Assembly: GCA_003427395.1 (NCBI GenBank)
Contig: BFEA01000054.1
Span: 3,933,925-3,965,657, forward strand
Reading direction: 5' to 3'
DNA from: Chara braunii
Lineage: Eukaryota > Streptophyta > Charophyceae > Charales > Characeae
Length of the DNA stretch: 31,733 bases
In this document: one piece after another, positions 19,886 through 30,166 of the stretch
Numbering within the stretch: position 1 is the first letter of the stretch
How the letters are laid out: every line of letters starts with the position of its first letter
Program-made: the position numbers and the translations under genes
The notes under the pieces: generated by a model
Database searches by the model: none
What the model was told of the DNA's origin: nothing
The model's input: the letters and a program-made list of their open reading frames with translations, nothing else

Positions 19886-20998
19886 TGTTCAAACCAATCG
19901 CTAGGTGTTGGCCCAAACTTTTCTTCCCATTTGGAGGGTCCTTCCTTTGGGTCACTTGTTGAAGGTTGCCCTTCTTCCCTAGGCCTTGAGATCTCGTCTA
20001 TTTCATCGGTACTACTGATTGCGATGACTTCCTGACTTCACCCTCACTCACATTTTCTTATTCTCGTACGGGGCTGAACTCACCAGTAAAGTTCTCAGGA
20101 TTCAAGTTGTAAGGGATATTCGTCCTGCTTTCGTGTTCGTCCCAAAAACCTGTATACCCCCTCTCGCAACTGTCGAGCCCGCTTCGGGTGTCTTCCTCGC
20201 TTCTCTCACAACTATCATGCATACTATGTCTTTGTTCCTCCCTTCTTTCTCTGACCCCTCTCTCACCACTGTTCTGCGTACTTTGCTTGTCTTCATCCCT
20301 TTTTTACTTCAATCCTTGCTCCTCTCTTTCCTCTTCGGACAGATGCTGTAATTTTTCGTCTTCCTTAAGGGGCAAGGGTTTGCAAACCAGCAACTTTCTC
20401 TTTATCCTCCCTAGTGTCCGTCTTGGTTATGGCCCAATAAACAATACCGGTCCTTAACTGTCCCGTGACCTCTCGGTCCTCTGCCATTCGTCTTCAAAAG
20501 CATGTTCGCGCGTTTGGCATCATTCTCGTTGTTGATTTTCATCTTATCTTGAACTTTTCCCTGTACCTGGCAACACAAGGAAGAGCGGAGACCCTAATCC
20601 ATATCCCAAGGCGGAGCCCCATCCACCGAATGACGGAGCAAAATCCTGTCTCCTTATGATGCCAGAGTTGCCCAAATTTCTAAGGATGCACCCTTTTGCC
20701 CAGTTTCCGTTCATGCACATCCATGTAATGAGTCGTTTCATGTTTCTCATTCGAACCCCATCCATCCTCCAAAAGCCATGATACCTTGCCCCGATCAACC
20801 ATCCCGATACCATCCATAAAAAAAACTATGGTACAATGCTCCATGCATCTACCCCAATATTATCCCTCATAAAAAATTATGGTATAATACCCCAGGCATC
20901 CACCCCAATATCATCCCTCACAAAAAGATTATGGTACAATGTCCCGACCGCATTACTCAACCTATGCAATCCGCTCCCCATAAGCACAGTCAAAACCC
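19886..20998. other. Sequence downstream of gypsy pol; possible LTR
   Basis: About 1.1 kb with no supported gene, lying where the 3' UTR and 3' LTR of the minus-strand gypsy element are expected. On the minus strand a TGTTTTTGGGGGGA stretch near 21000-21013 is followed by TGGGTTTTGACTG, which would suit a polypurine tract and LTR start, but there is no second LTR in the window to compare with. Confidence 0.3.
20777..20945. repeat. 51-52-bp tandem repeat, about three copies
   Basis: TATGGTACAATGCTCCATGC and ATCTACCCCAATATTATCCC recur at 51-52 bp spacing, with a more decayed first copy from 20777. Downstream of gypsy pol, possibly within its LTR. Confidence 0.75.
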
Positions 20999-21078
20999 AT
21001 CCCCCCAAAAACACGTCATTGGTAAGATCTTTGTTGGCGCCTTAGCCGACTTGTTCCCAATTCCTTGTCCTGAGTCTC

Positions 21079-21480
21079 TTACAACCATTGTTCCACTGAA
21101 TCTCGACTTAAAAATTTGACCAACCGTTGTCCCGGAAATAACCCTTTCACCTTGGTCCCTACCAAATCTTTCAATTCAAAAGTATTCATCCCCAGCCTCT
21201 TGGTGACCCGATAAGGGCCCTTGAACCTTCTTCCCAACTGTCCCGACCAAGTGCTCTCTAGTGCCGAATTATTGACTATGACCATTTCCCCCACCTGTAG
21301 TGGTTCTTTCCTGATGTTTTTCAGTTGATCCCACCTTGCCTTCTTTTTCATCCTTCTGTCTAGAACCCTGCTCACTATTTCTTCCATTGCCTCCTCATTT
21401 GAAACAATCTGCTGACATCTAGCCTCGATTAACCGTTTTATCGTCAAGCGCGGGTCATCATCGAGCCTATGGGCTTCCAC
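21079..21480 (-). pseudogene. Gypsy integrase C-terminal domain
   Basis: A 133-codon frame that keeps the typical end of a gypsy polyprotein: a basic helical stretch (RRMKKKARWDQLKN), then the SH3-like beta-barrel with QVGEMVIV and GRRFKGPYRV, then the terminal LKDLVGTKVKGLF region, stopping at TAA/TAG-type stop 21079. This domain binds DNA during integration. A break at 21481-21545 separates it from the core. No chromodomain follows. Confidence 0.85.
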
Positions 21481-21545
21481 TGGGAAGTCAATTTCCCTCT
21501 CATACCATAACTCGGCTTCGATACATCTTGTGGTTCTCTTTGGGG

Positions 21546-22640
21546 TTACATTTTCTGCGAAAACGGTCTACTTGAGATTCTTAGGTCAATTTCCAGATCA
21601 TCTGCTGCTAACTTTGCAATCGTGTTTTTCAAGGTCCGATGTCCTCTCTCCACGGGCGCATTAGTCTCTGGGTGGTACGACTCAATTAACTTGATTTCAC
21701 CACAAACTTTTTTGCAGGTGTTCAACATATCTTGGTTCACGAACTCTGTCTCATTATCAGCTTTGAATCTTCTGATGAATGAGTGCCTTAGGTAAAAGTC
21801 CTTGATCCAGTCTGTCACCGCTAGTCCGGTTTTCTTCTTAAGAGTTACTGCCTCTATAAACCCGCTAAGATTATCTCAAGTGTCAAGTATGTACCTGTAT
21901 CCTTTCCTAGATACAAGCATGACCACGAGATCGAGATGAGCCAGGTATCCTGGTCCTAGCACTCGCGTGGGTCTCAAAGGCTCAAAAACCCGAGTCGTAC
22001 TTCGCTCTTGACAGATCAAGCAGATCTGGCAATACGTGACAACCATACTCCCCATTCTCGGTCAAAAGTAGAGTGGTAGTATTTCTGCTAGGGTCTCTTT
22101 CGAGGAGCGATATCCCCCTGTCAACCCATCGTGCTCGTCTGGATTATGTCCACTTGCTTTAATTGTCCGCACACAACCCTTCTAGGCATTGGTCCTTCCT
22201 CTTTCCTGAATAAGTGTCCATTAATCAGTACATTCTTATCGACCTCCTCCCTTGCCTTGAGGCTGACCTCCTCAGCCTCCTTGTTCCCTACTAGTAATAA
22301 ACTGATCTCTTTGAAGATCCCATCATACATCCGAATGAGGAAGAATTGTTTTCGATCCCGACGATCCTCCTCTCCATTATGTACTTGGTTTACTAAGTAT
22401 TGTTGTCGCTTATGTTCCCATGACTCAACCAAACTCGTAAATGCTTCTCGTCCTCCTATTGTCATTGCCATCAGTTCTTCCTGAGATCCCACGATGTCAC
22501 CCCACGAATCCTTCTCTTTCTTACGGTCAGCCCTTGTAACTGCTCCCTCCTCGAGTTCTGCAACTACGGCGGGAGACCCTTTCCCTAATGCCTTGATCAA
22601 TAATTCCCGGGATGTACGGCCCGGTTCTACCATTCGTTGT
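21546..22640 (-). pseudogene. Gypsy integrase zinc finger and catalytic core
   Basis: From high to low coordinates: a linker and the N-terminal part (22633-22121, with GHLFRKEEGPMPRRVVCG); a CQICLIC motif at about 22028-22050, the second half of the HHCC zinc finger; then the core. The first Asp is in the LDLVVM block (about 21930-21950), the second in KADNETEF (about 21745-21770), and the Glu in NAPVERGHRTLKN (about 21630-21665). All three DDE residues are present, although the usual TDNG is changed to ADNE. In-frame stops occur at about 21880 and 22120, so it is not functional. Confidence 0.85.
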
Positions 22641-22660
22641 CGACCACAAGAGTCTCCCTC

Positions 22661-23100
22661 TCATAGTCGAGGAACGCATCGATAGACTCGTTTTGGTGTA
22701 ATGCAAACCCTGCTCAGGCCATCAATCTTATTCCTAAGACCGGCTATGCGCGCGATCTTGTAATCGAACTGCCAAATGAAACCAACCCATCTTCCCACTG
22801 TAGGGTCTATAGAGTTGTAATTCTTCAACGCCCCTGCGACATTTGTCGGGTCGATCCTTAAGATGAACTTCCTTCCAAAGAGGTACGCTTGGAAGGTTTT
22901 GAGACAGTGGAGAACGACCAAAGAGGTACACTCAGCTGAGTTCAGCGTCCTACTTTCGAATCTGATTGGTCGTTCTCTCCCATCCTCCCTTCTTTGGATC
23001 AAGACTCCACCCACAGCTTGTGGTCCCCCATCGGTTTCGAGTACAAACGAACGCCCTACCTCATCGTTAAAGCATGAAACGACAAGGGTGACCTATTCGA
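22661..23100 (-). pseudogene. Gypsy RNase H domain
   Basis: The frame begins with FVLETDGGPQAVGGVL (about 23010-23055; the first catalytic Asp is in ETDGG), continues with RFESRTLNSAE, then LKTFQAYLFGRKFILRID, and ends with FDYKIARIAG and DGLSR, all hallmark blocks of gypsy RNase H. The region between SAE and VLHCLK is shorter than usual, with the typical KEVLA block altered. In life it degrades the RNA strand during reverse transcription. It is part of the broken pol frame. Confidence 0.85.
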
Positions 23101-24430
23101 ACGTTAATATGTATTTCAGGGTCTGAACAGCAGCTTCTCGTTCCTCCGTCTAGTCCAATGTACCCTCCTCTCGAATCATGGCCCAAATGGGCTCTGCTAT
23201 CTTGGCGAAACCTTTGATGAAAATTCTTCAAAACCTGACAACCCCAAGGAAGGCCCTTACTTCTATTGTGGTACGTAGGGGTGTTGGCTATTGAGAGATT
23301 TTATCAGTCTTGGTCGGTTCAGACTTCCTCCCATATGACCCGCAATGAAACCCCATGATGGTCACTTCGTGAACTACCAGGATACTCTTAGGACCGCTGA
23401 CAGTGATGTTATACAACAGGAACCTGCGGAGAAGCTATTTGATATCCTGCAGGTGGTCCCACACAAATTTCAAATCTCGGGCTGAATTTTTGTTTCATCC
23501 TTGTCTCGTGCGCTCTTGATTGGATTGTCGTTAGTATAAGGTTCGCATTTTGCAGGGAACATGCCTCCGCAACTGCGAACATTCTTCTTTATGTTTCCAC
23601 CACAGCATTGGTGAACCCATATGAGTCACTTGCATTTGTACCTGGCCTACCGGGGTATGCATGGCCGTGTAGGGTCTATCCCGAGCGTCCAGCGGGAGCT
23701 GATCGTATCAGGAATAAAGGTCTATCAGCGAGTTAATGCTTCGTCTGGCGTGGGATTATGCCAACAAGTCTACTTGAGGCAGCAACCCCACGTCCCGGAT
23801 GGTGACAGCATTTAGTTTGTGCAGATTTTGGATCCACCTAAGCGACTTGTTAGGCTTTTGAAACACAAACCATCTATTCGTGTATGGCAATGCGGTGGGT
23901 TCTGCCACGAAGGAGTCCATCTTTGCTCTAAGCAATTCTGTCACTTCCCCTGCTACTCCGAACTCGTAGGCAGACCCCTTGTCGTTCCAACATTCATGCT
24001 CGACTGTGTGGATCCTGAGCGGAGGTATCAACTTTGCGTCTAATCGTCCCTTCTGATGGTCATTGAAGGCAAATGGTAGTATCAACTTTGCGTCTAATCG
24101 TCCCTTCTGATGGTCATTGAAGGCAAATGGTAGGTGAAACTTTTGACATGCTTCCTTGATCAATTGCGTCTCCTGCTCTGTCAGGAATCTCTCCACCCCT
24201 ATCTTCATGGTCTCTGCTACTTCATTCGGTATTCGGTGTCCTTCAGTTGCTCTCCTCTTTTTAATCACCCGGAGGACCTCTTCCTCCTTTTCCATGACTT
24301 CCTCCCTTGTTGTTTCTAGCAAGATCAAGACAGGCTTAACTTTTTTTCCTACTGGCTTGTATTTGCGAACGCTTCCTTCTGGGATCTTTCTCCTAAAAAA
24401 TGAACAGTCGAAATCATCTGTGGTGCTTTG
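23101..24430 (-). pseudogene. Gypsy reverse transcriptase
   Basis: An upstream linker and fingers (24328-23756) include YTNRWFVFQKPNKS, then WIQNLHKLNAVTIRD, the RT entry block. After a stop the palm continues with YDQLPLDARDRPYTAMHTPVG. The catalytic YxDD region lies at about 23526-23550 and now reads YTND, so the key first Asp is lost as well as the frame. The thumb follows as VRAFLGVV and FIKGFAKIAEPI (about 23190-23270). At least six stops or frame changes occur. The domain would make cDNA from element RNA. Confidence 0.85.
24025..24132. repeat. 54-bp in-frame tandem duplication in gypsy RT
   Basis: The segment 24025-24078 is repeated at once at 24079-24132 without a difference that I can see. 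It duplicates 18 residues (starting LPFAFNDHQKG) just before the RT fingers and keeps the frame. The lack of divergence suggests that it is much younger than the element's other damage. Confidence 0.95.
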
Positions 24431-24460
24431 ACGATCTGAGGCTGGATACTGATCAATTTC

Positions 24461-25139
24461 TTATTCAGGCAGTATCCTTTTACAAACTTCCCCCTCAAAC
24501 TTGGCGAGCGCAACTGAATCCATGCCTATCTTATGGTACCTAATGACTTTGACGAGGTGCAGTAAGTCGGGGACTTCAAGCATTATCCCGGACTTCTTAT
24601 CTCGAGCCTCCTTTGGACTAGGCAAGTTAGCTCCCAATTCGACCTCTGTCTCTTTCTTTATTGCCATAACACCCAGGGCATCGTCCTCCTGTCTCCACAT
24701 TTTTTGCGGTAATCCCATCTTGATCCATTATTTCTAGCTGAAAGTTTCTTCGATCATAATTTCTACCCTTTCTCTCATTTCCTCCATCCGTGTGAAGACC
24801 CCCTTTCAGACACTTTTCCCGATCGATGGTGACCATGTTGCTAGCTTCCCTTTTGGTGGGTCACCCCCCGTCCCGATGAGACGGAGCAACTCTCCACGTC
24901 CCGTCACCGGATCGTCTATGTCTACCATATATGTCTCATCATGCCAGTGCATCCCTATCATCTCCACATTTGCACACCAAGATCTCTCAAGCATTATGTC
25001 GTGGTCCATTTTGTCCATGACAGTCATCCGTTGGAATGACCAAATGAACTCCCTAACCCCGACCTTAACTACATACTTAGTAACATACCCGGAGAAAGCA
25101 ATTTCCCCACCTACCCCACGATTGTTTTCAATTGTCTCC
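24461..25139 (-). pseudogene. Gypsy protease C-terminus and linker to RT
   Basis: The frame at 25135-24806 contains YVTKYVVKVGVREF and MDHDIMLERSWC (about 24975-25015), which matches the end of a retropepsin, where the family has a D-x-I-L-G-x-x-W block; here Gly is replaced by Glu. A linker (24718-24461) follows. The protease active-site Asp triad is not present, since it would lie upstream of the LINE-B insertion. The frame changes between 24806 and 24720. Confidence 0.6.
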
Positions 25140-25165
25140 TTTTTTTTTTTTTTTTTTTTTTTTTT
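25140..25165 (-). repeat. Poly(A) tail of LINE-B
   Basis: Twenty-six T on the plus strand, the tail of the minus-strand LINE. It marks the 3' junction with gypsy pol; the matching target duplication should be found at the 5' junction beyond 31733. Confidence 0.9.
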
Positions 25166-25171
25166 GACAAA

Positions 25172-25227
25172 CCCCCCCCTGGTGTTAGTGCTGCTGCTGT
25201 CAGCAGACACCACTAGCACCAGGGGGG
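25172..25227 (-). promoter_or_regulatory. Stem-loop next to the LINE-B poly(A) tail
   Basis: CCCCCCTGGTGTTAGTG (25174-25190) pairs with CACTAGCACCAGGGGGG (25211-25227) with a single non-Watson-Crick position. An inner CTGCTG/CAGCAG stem has a 4-nt loop and a 4-nt bulge. It begins about 8 nt from the poly(A) tail on the element RNA. It could guide RT binding, or result from a later foldback duplication. LINE-A shows no equivalent of this strength. Confidence 0.55.
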
Positions 25228-25258
25228 AGCTTCATCTATTGGTGGGGAGCGTCACCTG

Positions 25259-25281
25259 CTGGAAACCGGGTCCAGCGTCCC
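25259..25281 (-). promoter_or_regulatory. Conserved LINE 3' UTR hairpin motif (copy B)
   Basis: Same motif as at 128-150, differing at one position outside the CTGGA/TCCAG stem. It lies 93 nt from the tail. Its survival in two LINEs whose proteins have clearly diverged suggests function before the elements decayed. Confidence 0.55.
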
Positions 25282-25698
25282 ATGTGCAAGACAGAGAATA
25301 ACTGAGAATATGAGAACATGGGAACAACAACCCTGAGATCTGCCAGCATTGATTACCCCGCTACCCAGGGGATTGACTGAGTAGTTCCAAATAGCCACCT
25401 CTTCACCCGCAAAAAGGCCATCTATTCTATCTACCCTTTGAACATACCTGCTACCCCTGCCCTTCCTTCCCCTGAATGCTATGCCTGCTACCCCTGTCAT
25501 CCCGTCCCTTCCTTTCTACACCCTTTCTACACCCTGGTATTCCGTTTGCTTACTGCACCCCATACCATTTCATATCCACCAGAGCCAGAGGTGACGGGGG
25601 AAAAAAGTCAACAAAATCTGAAGCCGGCAGAGCAGGGAAGGCGGGATCAATCTTCGTCCAATCATGAAAGCAAACATGGTAGTCCCTTTCTCCTTCCC

Positions 25699-26336
25699 CT
25701 ATAACATCCCCCCCCTGTCACTCCCATTCCACTCTACCTTGGCAATCCACCCTCCTTGTTCCCCACCCAGCCAGTCCTTACAAAATCTTCCAATGATCTG
25801 TCTGATTTCCTGTTTGAAGTGTAGAGAACCCATCTTCTGTTTGACTCTTTCCCATTGGATTGTGATGTCTGCTTGTATTTGTTCCTTGATTGTGTTAATA
25901 AATTTGTACCATCCCTGCGCACCCCTTCCATTTCTAATGTGCATCGCCGCCACCAGATAGCCCAGATAATGGCCCGGCGGCCCATTTTAAACATATTCAT
26001 ATCAAAGGTAGAGGCTTTCGCAGGAGCCCATGCTTCACAGAGCAGCGCCCTCCAATCCCATGGCCAGGGTTGAGAGGTTCCTAGGCGTGTCGAAAGGCGG
26101 TCCCACCATCTCCACAACCATTTGGCTGCTAGACACTGCAGAAACATATGTTCTATGGTTTCGGGCCATTTCCTGGATGGTAAGGATTCTGTACATATTT
26201 TACATCAGGGGAGCGCCAACCCTTTTTGTTTCAACCGTGCTCTATCTATGATCCAGTCATTTGTTGGCAAGCACCTGTGTTCTATTTGCCATTGCAGAGA
26301 AGCTATTTTCGCTGGCATGAATTTGCTTGCCCTAAT
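25699..26336 (-). pseudogene. LINE-B ORF2 C-terminus: zf-RVT finger and tail
   Basis: The frame contains KIASLQWQIEHRCLPTNDW, then the finger CKIC followed by HMFLQC (about 26130-26205), matching the C-x2-C and H-x4-C pattern of zf-RVT. The tail has RRAIIWAIWWRRC and ends with a helical segment (INTIKEQIQADI) before a stop at 25699. An in-frame TGA lies just before CKIC (about 26203), and a frameshift occurs near 25935, inside the tail. Another frame change near 26340 separates it from the upstream part. Confidence 0.85.
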
Positions 26337-27359
26337 TCACCGGATCGGTCGCATTGTATCCTTCCCTATGTTAAGGTGTGTCATCCAGCGTGCCTCCACC
26401 ACCTCTTTCAAGTTAACTGTGGGTCTTAACATTCGATAGGCAGCTTTGACAGAGAGGGAGTGCAGCTGTCTTTCTCCGGATCTGCCCCTGCCATATTGCA
26501 GGGTCCATTTCCAGTCTTTGGGGTCTAGAGGGAGGTCTTGGATTAACATTTGTGGTTTGTATGCCCTCCATTGGTCCTTTTCTTTCAGAACTCGGATACG
26601 AAAGACATCCGACTTTGAGTACCATTCTGTTGCTTCTGGGCGGGTCCGTTCTAGGCGATTATCCGCCTTTATAGTAAAGAGGTTGATCGTCATTTTCTGT
26701 TCCTCTCCCGCCCCCCCCGGACAGGTTGCAACTACATTACCAATCACCCCCTCCGTGCCCCTAATTCCAACCCAATCCCCTTTTATCACCATAGGCCCTT
26801 TGCGCAGAATCCGGATCCAGTCCAGGGGGATTATGTAAATAATCACTTCCATCGCCTCTCCCACCTTGTGGCAGTATCTCAGCTTCCCCCTTAGTTGGGA
26901 TTCCGATAGCCAATTCTTAGTTCCTTGGTCCCAGATGTCTTTGACTCTCAGTACCCCATTCTTGACCCAGCCTTTCCAAGGATTCTCATCACTACGTAGC
27001 AATCTACTGTGCCGGTCAGTAATCCAGCGGTTCCCAAAGAGAGGTTGCCGGGCTACTTCCTCCCATCGCTCAAGAGGGCTTTTATCCGACAGTGGCAGCT
27101 TACGCCATATCCTCAGTATAGTAGGCCAGAAGGGGTCTTTTTTCAGGTCTTGCCTGACCCCCTGTCTGTCGGCCCCTTCATTGTTCCTAGTCACTGATTT
27201 CCTGGGTATAGTCCAGTATCTATCTTCGAGCCAAGTCTCTGGTGCCACCCCAAGGGGGGTTGGCGGTGCCAACCTGGCTATTTGTTGCAGCGCTAGGGGG
27301 ATCCATGGCGCCTGGGTGGAGAAAAGCAGGTCTTTTAGCCGTTGTAGGGCCAAAGCCAT
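26337..27359 (-). pseudogene. LINE-B ORF2, region between RT and zinc finger
   Basis: A long open frame of 340 codons that joins the RT thumb to the zinc finger. It contains GNRWITDRHSRLL, then VLRVKDIWDQGTKNW and EWYSKSDVFRIRVL, then WKWTLQYGR. LINE-A has matching blocks at 2032-1475, which allows the two copies to be aligned and shows what LINE-A lost. The apparent first Met is internal: the frame continues from the RT above through a small deletion near 27370, so it is not a separate gene. Confidence 0.85.
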
Positions 27360-28507
27360 TACCTGTGTCGTGGGGTCGATGATTCCCAGGCCCCTTTAGT
27401 TTTTGGTTGGATGACCGATCTCCAGGCAACTCTCCTAATTGTTGTTGAGCATTCACGATTCCCCCTCCACAGGAAGGCTGCCACCTGTCTTTGCAGGGAC
27501 GCCACTGCAGGTTTGCTGAGCGCCCAGAGAGTCGTTTTGTACCAGAGTGTTGCCAGTACCACATTATTGATAACCAGGGAGCGACCCATTAAAGATGTTT
27601 GCTTGTCGTTCCACTGGGTTAGTTTTCCTAGGGCCGGTTGAATAAGCCACTCATCGTTCAGGGGGGGGTACCCTTCCGCTGGCATTTGGACACCCAGGAC
27701 CCTGATTGGAACCTCCGTGGGCATCCATCTGACTCTAAGGTATTCCGGTGGCCTTACCCCCTGGTGGTGGATCCACCACCCCAAGGTCTTATTCCCCCAA
27801 CTGACTGCCATGTCGGATAAGTAGCAGAAGCGATCCATTAGTTTTTGAATTTCCTTCATATTTTCTTGGGATGCTTCCGCCATTATGGTAAGGTCGTCTG
27901 CAAAAAGTGAACATACCGGGATAGCCTCTTCTGGGATGGAGGAGATCTGTATCCGCCGGAGATCCTTGTGGGACCTCAGATTCGCTGTCAGGGCCTCCAT
28001 TATGATAACAAAAAAGAAGGGTGCAATGGGATCCCCCTGACACACCGAACGTTCCAGGTGGATAGCAGGGGCCAGTCTGCCATTCACTTGGACCGACGTC
28101 GTGGCGTTATGATGAAGGATCTCAATCCACCTCCTGAAGTTTAGGCCAAAATTCATTTTTTCCAAGCATTTGTCCAGGAAAAACCAGTCTACGTGGTCAT
28201 ATATTTTTTCAAAGTCTACAAAAATAATCGCGGCGTTATGCTTCGATTGCCGTGACAGTTTTACTATCTCATTAACCAACAAGATGTTGTCTTGGATCTT
28301 ACGGCCCTTAATAAAACCCGTTTGTGCAGGGTGAATAACATATTCCAGAACCCTAACCAGCCGGTTTGCCAGGGCCTTTGCCACCATCTTGTAAACTACT
28401 GTTAGCAGGGTGATTGGTCGATAGTTCCTGATGTTCATTTTGTCTCCTATCTTATGTAGTAATGTCAAGACCCCTTGTCCCACGAATTCGCCCATTTGCC
28501 CCGTGGC
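27360..28507 (-). pseudogene. LINE-B reverse transcriptase core
   Basis: All main LINE RT blocks are present and intact in one frame: LLHKIGDKMNIRNYRPI (fingers), GFIKGRKIQDN, motif A IIFVDFEKIYDHVDW (about 28185-28225), motif B SVCQGDPIAPFFF (about 28010-28045), and motif C SLFADDLTIMAE (about 27890-27905) with both catalytic Asp of FADD. The thumb follows. The domain would prime on nicked target DNA. A stop codon at about 28505 and a frameshift near 27370 are the only breaks, so this is the best preserved part of the element. Confidence 0.93.
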
Positions 28508-29347
28508 TCATACCTCCTGATAGTACTCCATCAGATCTTGTGACAAAGTTCCCCACATGGTTTCCCAAAATTCTTTTGGGAGGCCGTCGATCCCCGGGGT
28601 CTTTTCTTTCCTTATTAGCATTAGAGCCGTCCATACCTCTTCCTTGGTCAGCGGCATCTCTAGGGCTTCCTTTTGCTGATCCGACAGAGACCGCTGCAGT
28701 GGGCATAGGAACTCATCAATGTCTGCTGATCTTTGTTCATATGGAATTTCCTTGGTTCTTGATTTGAAGAGGTCTTTAAAAAAGATCCTTGCTATCCAAA
28801 CGCATTGAGGTGTTGATGTAACCACCGCCCCCTGAGGCTGTGAAGGATCGAACAACGCTTCTATAGCGGACCTGCCCGACCTTAGTCTGGCCCTCGCAAA
28901 GAACCGGGTGTCCATTGTACCTTCTGTTTTATATCTGTGTAGTTTGCCTCTGATTCTTGCCCCTTGCCATCTATGATCCATGTAGGCCAGCAAACGCGTC
29001 TCGGTTGCTTTAATGGTGGTCTGAAGATCCTCGTCTATACTTATATTTTGCTCGTTTTGCTCTTGTTGTTTTATTAGTTGTTGAAGGTGTTGGTGCAGTT
29101 CCATTTCGTCAGCATGTCGTTGAGTGGCAATTCGCTTTGCGAATTCACTAGCTTTATTGGCGACAAGGGCCAACCCATTATTAAACCACAAGATATCATC
29201 ATCAAGAGTGTCCCTGTGAGATTTCCAGTCTTGCCATACATCCCGAATAAAGCTTTGAAAGTTTTTCCTAGCTAAAAGAGAGGTGTTAAGTTTAACGAAG
29301 TTGGGACCCTGATATGCGGTTTTCGGAAGGAGAGAATTACTGCACAC
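28508..29347 (-). pseudogene. LINE-B ORF2 linker between endonuclease and RT
   Basis: A 279-codon frame with helical, Gln/Glu-rich sequence (HLQQLIKQQEQNEQN), then RFFARARLRSGRSAI and the pre-RT block EKTPGIDGLPKEFWE, which parallels GKTPGEDGLP in LINE-A. It is in the same frame as the RT below, separated by one stop codon, and is shifted relative to the endonuclease frame above by an indel near 29300-29340. The upstream part resembles the usual template-handling region of L1-type ORF2. Confidence 0.85.
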
Positions 29348-30153
29348 ATTGCATGATCTAGACCAGGAAACACACTCTGTGGGAAGATCTCCGCTATTTG
29401 CAGACCTCCCTCCAGGTCCTGTGATATCAGTATGAGGTTAATCCTTGATCTCGAGACTCTGTCTGGTCTATTTTTCCGGTAACACGTGAAGGCTCTCCTA
29501 TTCGGAAACAACCTTCGGAAGGGGTCGTACAGGTTTAGCGACCCACACACGTCCCCGATAATTTGTTTACCGGCTTCCACGTACATGGGGCATGGGGAGG
29601 GGAGCCTCCATCTGTCCAACCAACGATCCGGTGCTGCATTATAATCTCCTGCCAAGATCACCGGGATCCCATCCAGAGGCTTATTTTTTATGCATTCAAA
29701 GAACCTCCTTCTGGCACCCACCTCATTGGGAGCATAGATACAGACAATCTGCACTAGTTACAATTCTAACATCCCCAAAAGCAGTGCCCACCTCCCTTCT
29801 TCCTGGTCGACCTCCCAGTATACCGGTTCAATTCTGGAGTCGGGGGGGATCCAGATGGCCACTCCCGCACTACCAGGCCGCGGGGCGTGAGCTCGAAAGG
29901 CAAGGTGGGGCCACACCTCCTTATGCGCGTGATGGTGCTCCCTCGTGCCCATGAGTTGAGTTTCCTGAATGCATACGACGTCCGACCAGTCTCTCCCTTC
30001 TACCCCCCTTAGTTGCTCCTATATGGCCTGTTTCTTTTGAGGGGAGGCTGTCGCCAGGCCATTCACGTTGAGGGATCTCAGATCGAGGTCGGCGGCTCTT
30101 TTGCCCTTCCACCAATCCCTTTCCTTCCCGTATAAGATCTTGGATGGATCCAT
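29272..30153 (-). pseudogene. LINE-B apurinic-type endonuclease
   Basis: An EEP-family nuclease that nicks the target DNA to start insertion. It begins at ATG 30153-30151, 13 nt past the ORF1 stop. Motifs in order: SLNVNGL (about 30060-30080), CIQETQL with the catalytic Glu (about 29955-29975), then VCIYAPNEVG, AGDYNAAPDR (about 29625-29660), RPDRVSRSRI (about 29430-29460) and GLDHAM with the catalytic His (about 29350-29365). Two in-frame stops, a TAG near 30018 and a TAA at about 29757, break the frame. Catalytic residues are otherwise kept. Confidence 0.9.
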
Positions 30154-30166
30154 TACCGTGGTTTCC

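Larger units (their letters stand above)
21079..25139 (-). mobile_element. Decayed Ty3/gypsy retrotransposon pol, cut by LINE-B
   Basis: About 4 kb on the minus strand in the order protease remnant, RT, RNase H, integrase zinc finger, integrase core and integrase C-terminus. This order (integrase last) is diagnostic of Ty3/gypsy. It has many stops and frameshifts and an internal 54-bp duplication. The 5' side ends at 25139, exactly where the LINE-B poly(A) tail starts, so gag and the protease active site should lie on the far side of LINE-B, beyond 31733. The 3' LTR is not confidently located. Confidence 0.9.
25166..25698 (-). other. 3' UTR of LINE-B
   Basis: About 530 bp between the ORF2 stop at 25699 and the tail. 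It contains the motif shared with LINE-A (25259-25281) and a long stem-loop a few bases before the tail (25172-25227). Small ORFs here are not supported. Confidence 0.75.

Noticed and set aside
26446-27399. Plus-strand ORFs of 130 and 177 codons
   Set aside because: Shadows of the LINE-B ORF2 frames on the opposite strand, whose identity is secure.
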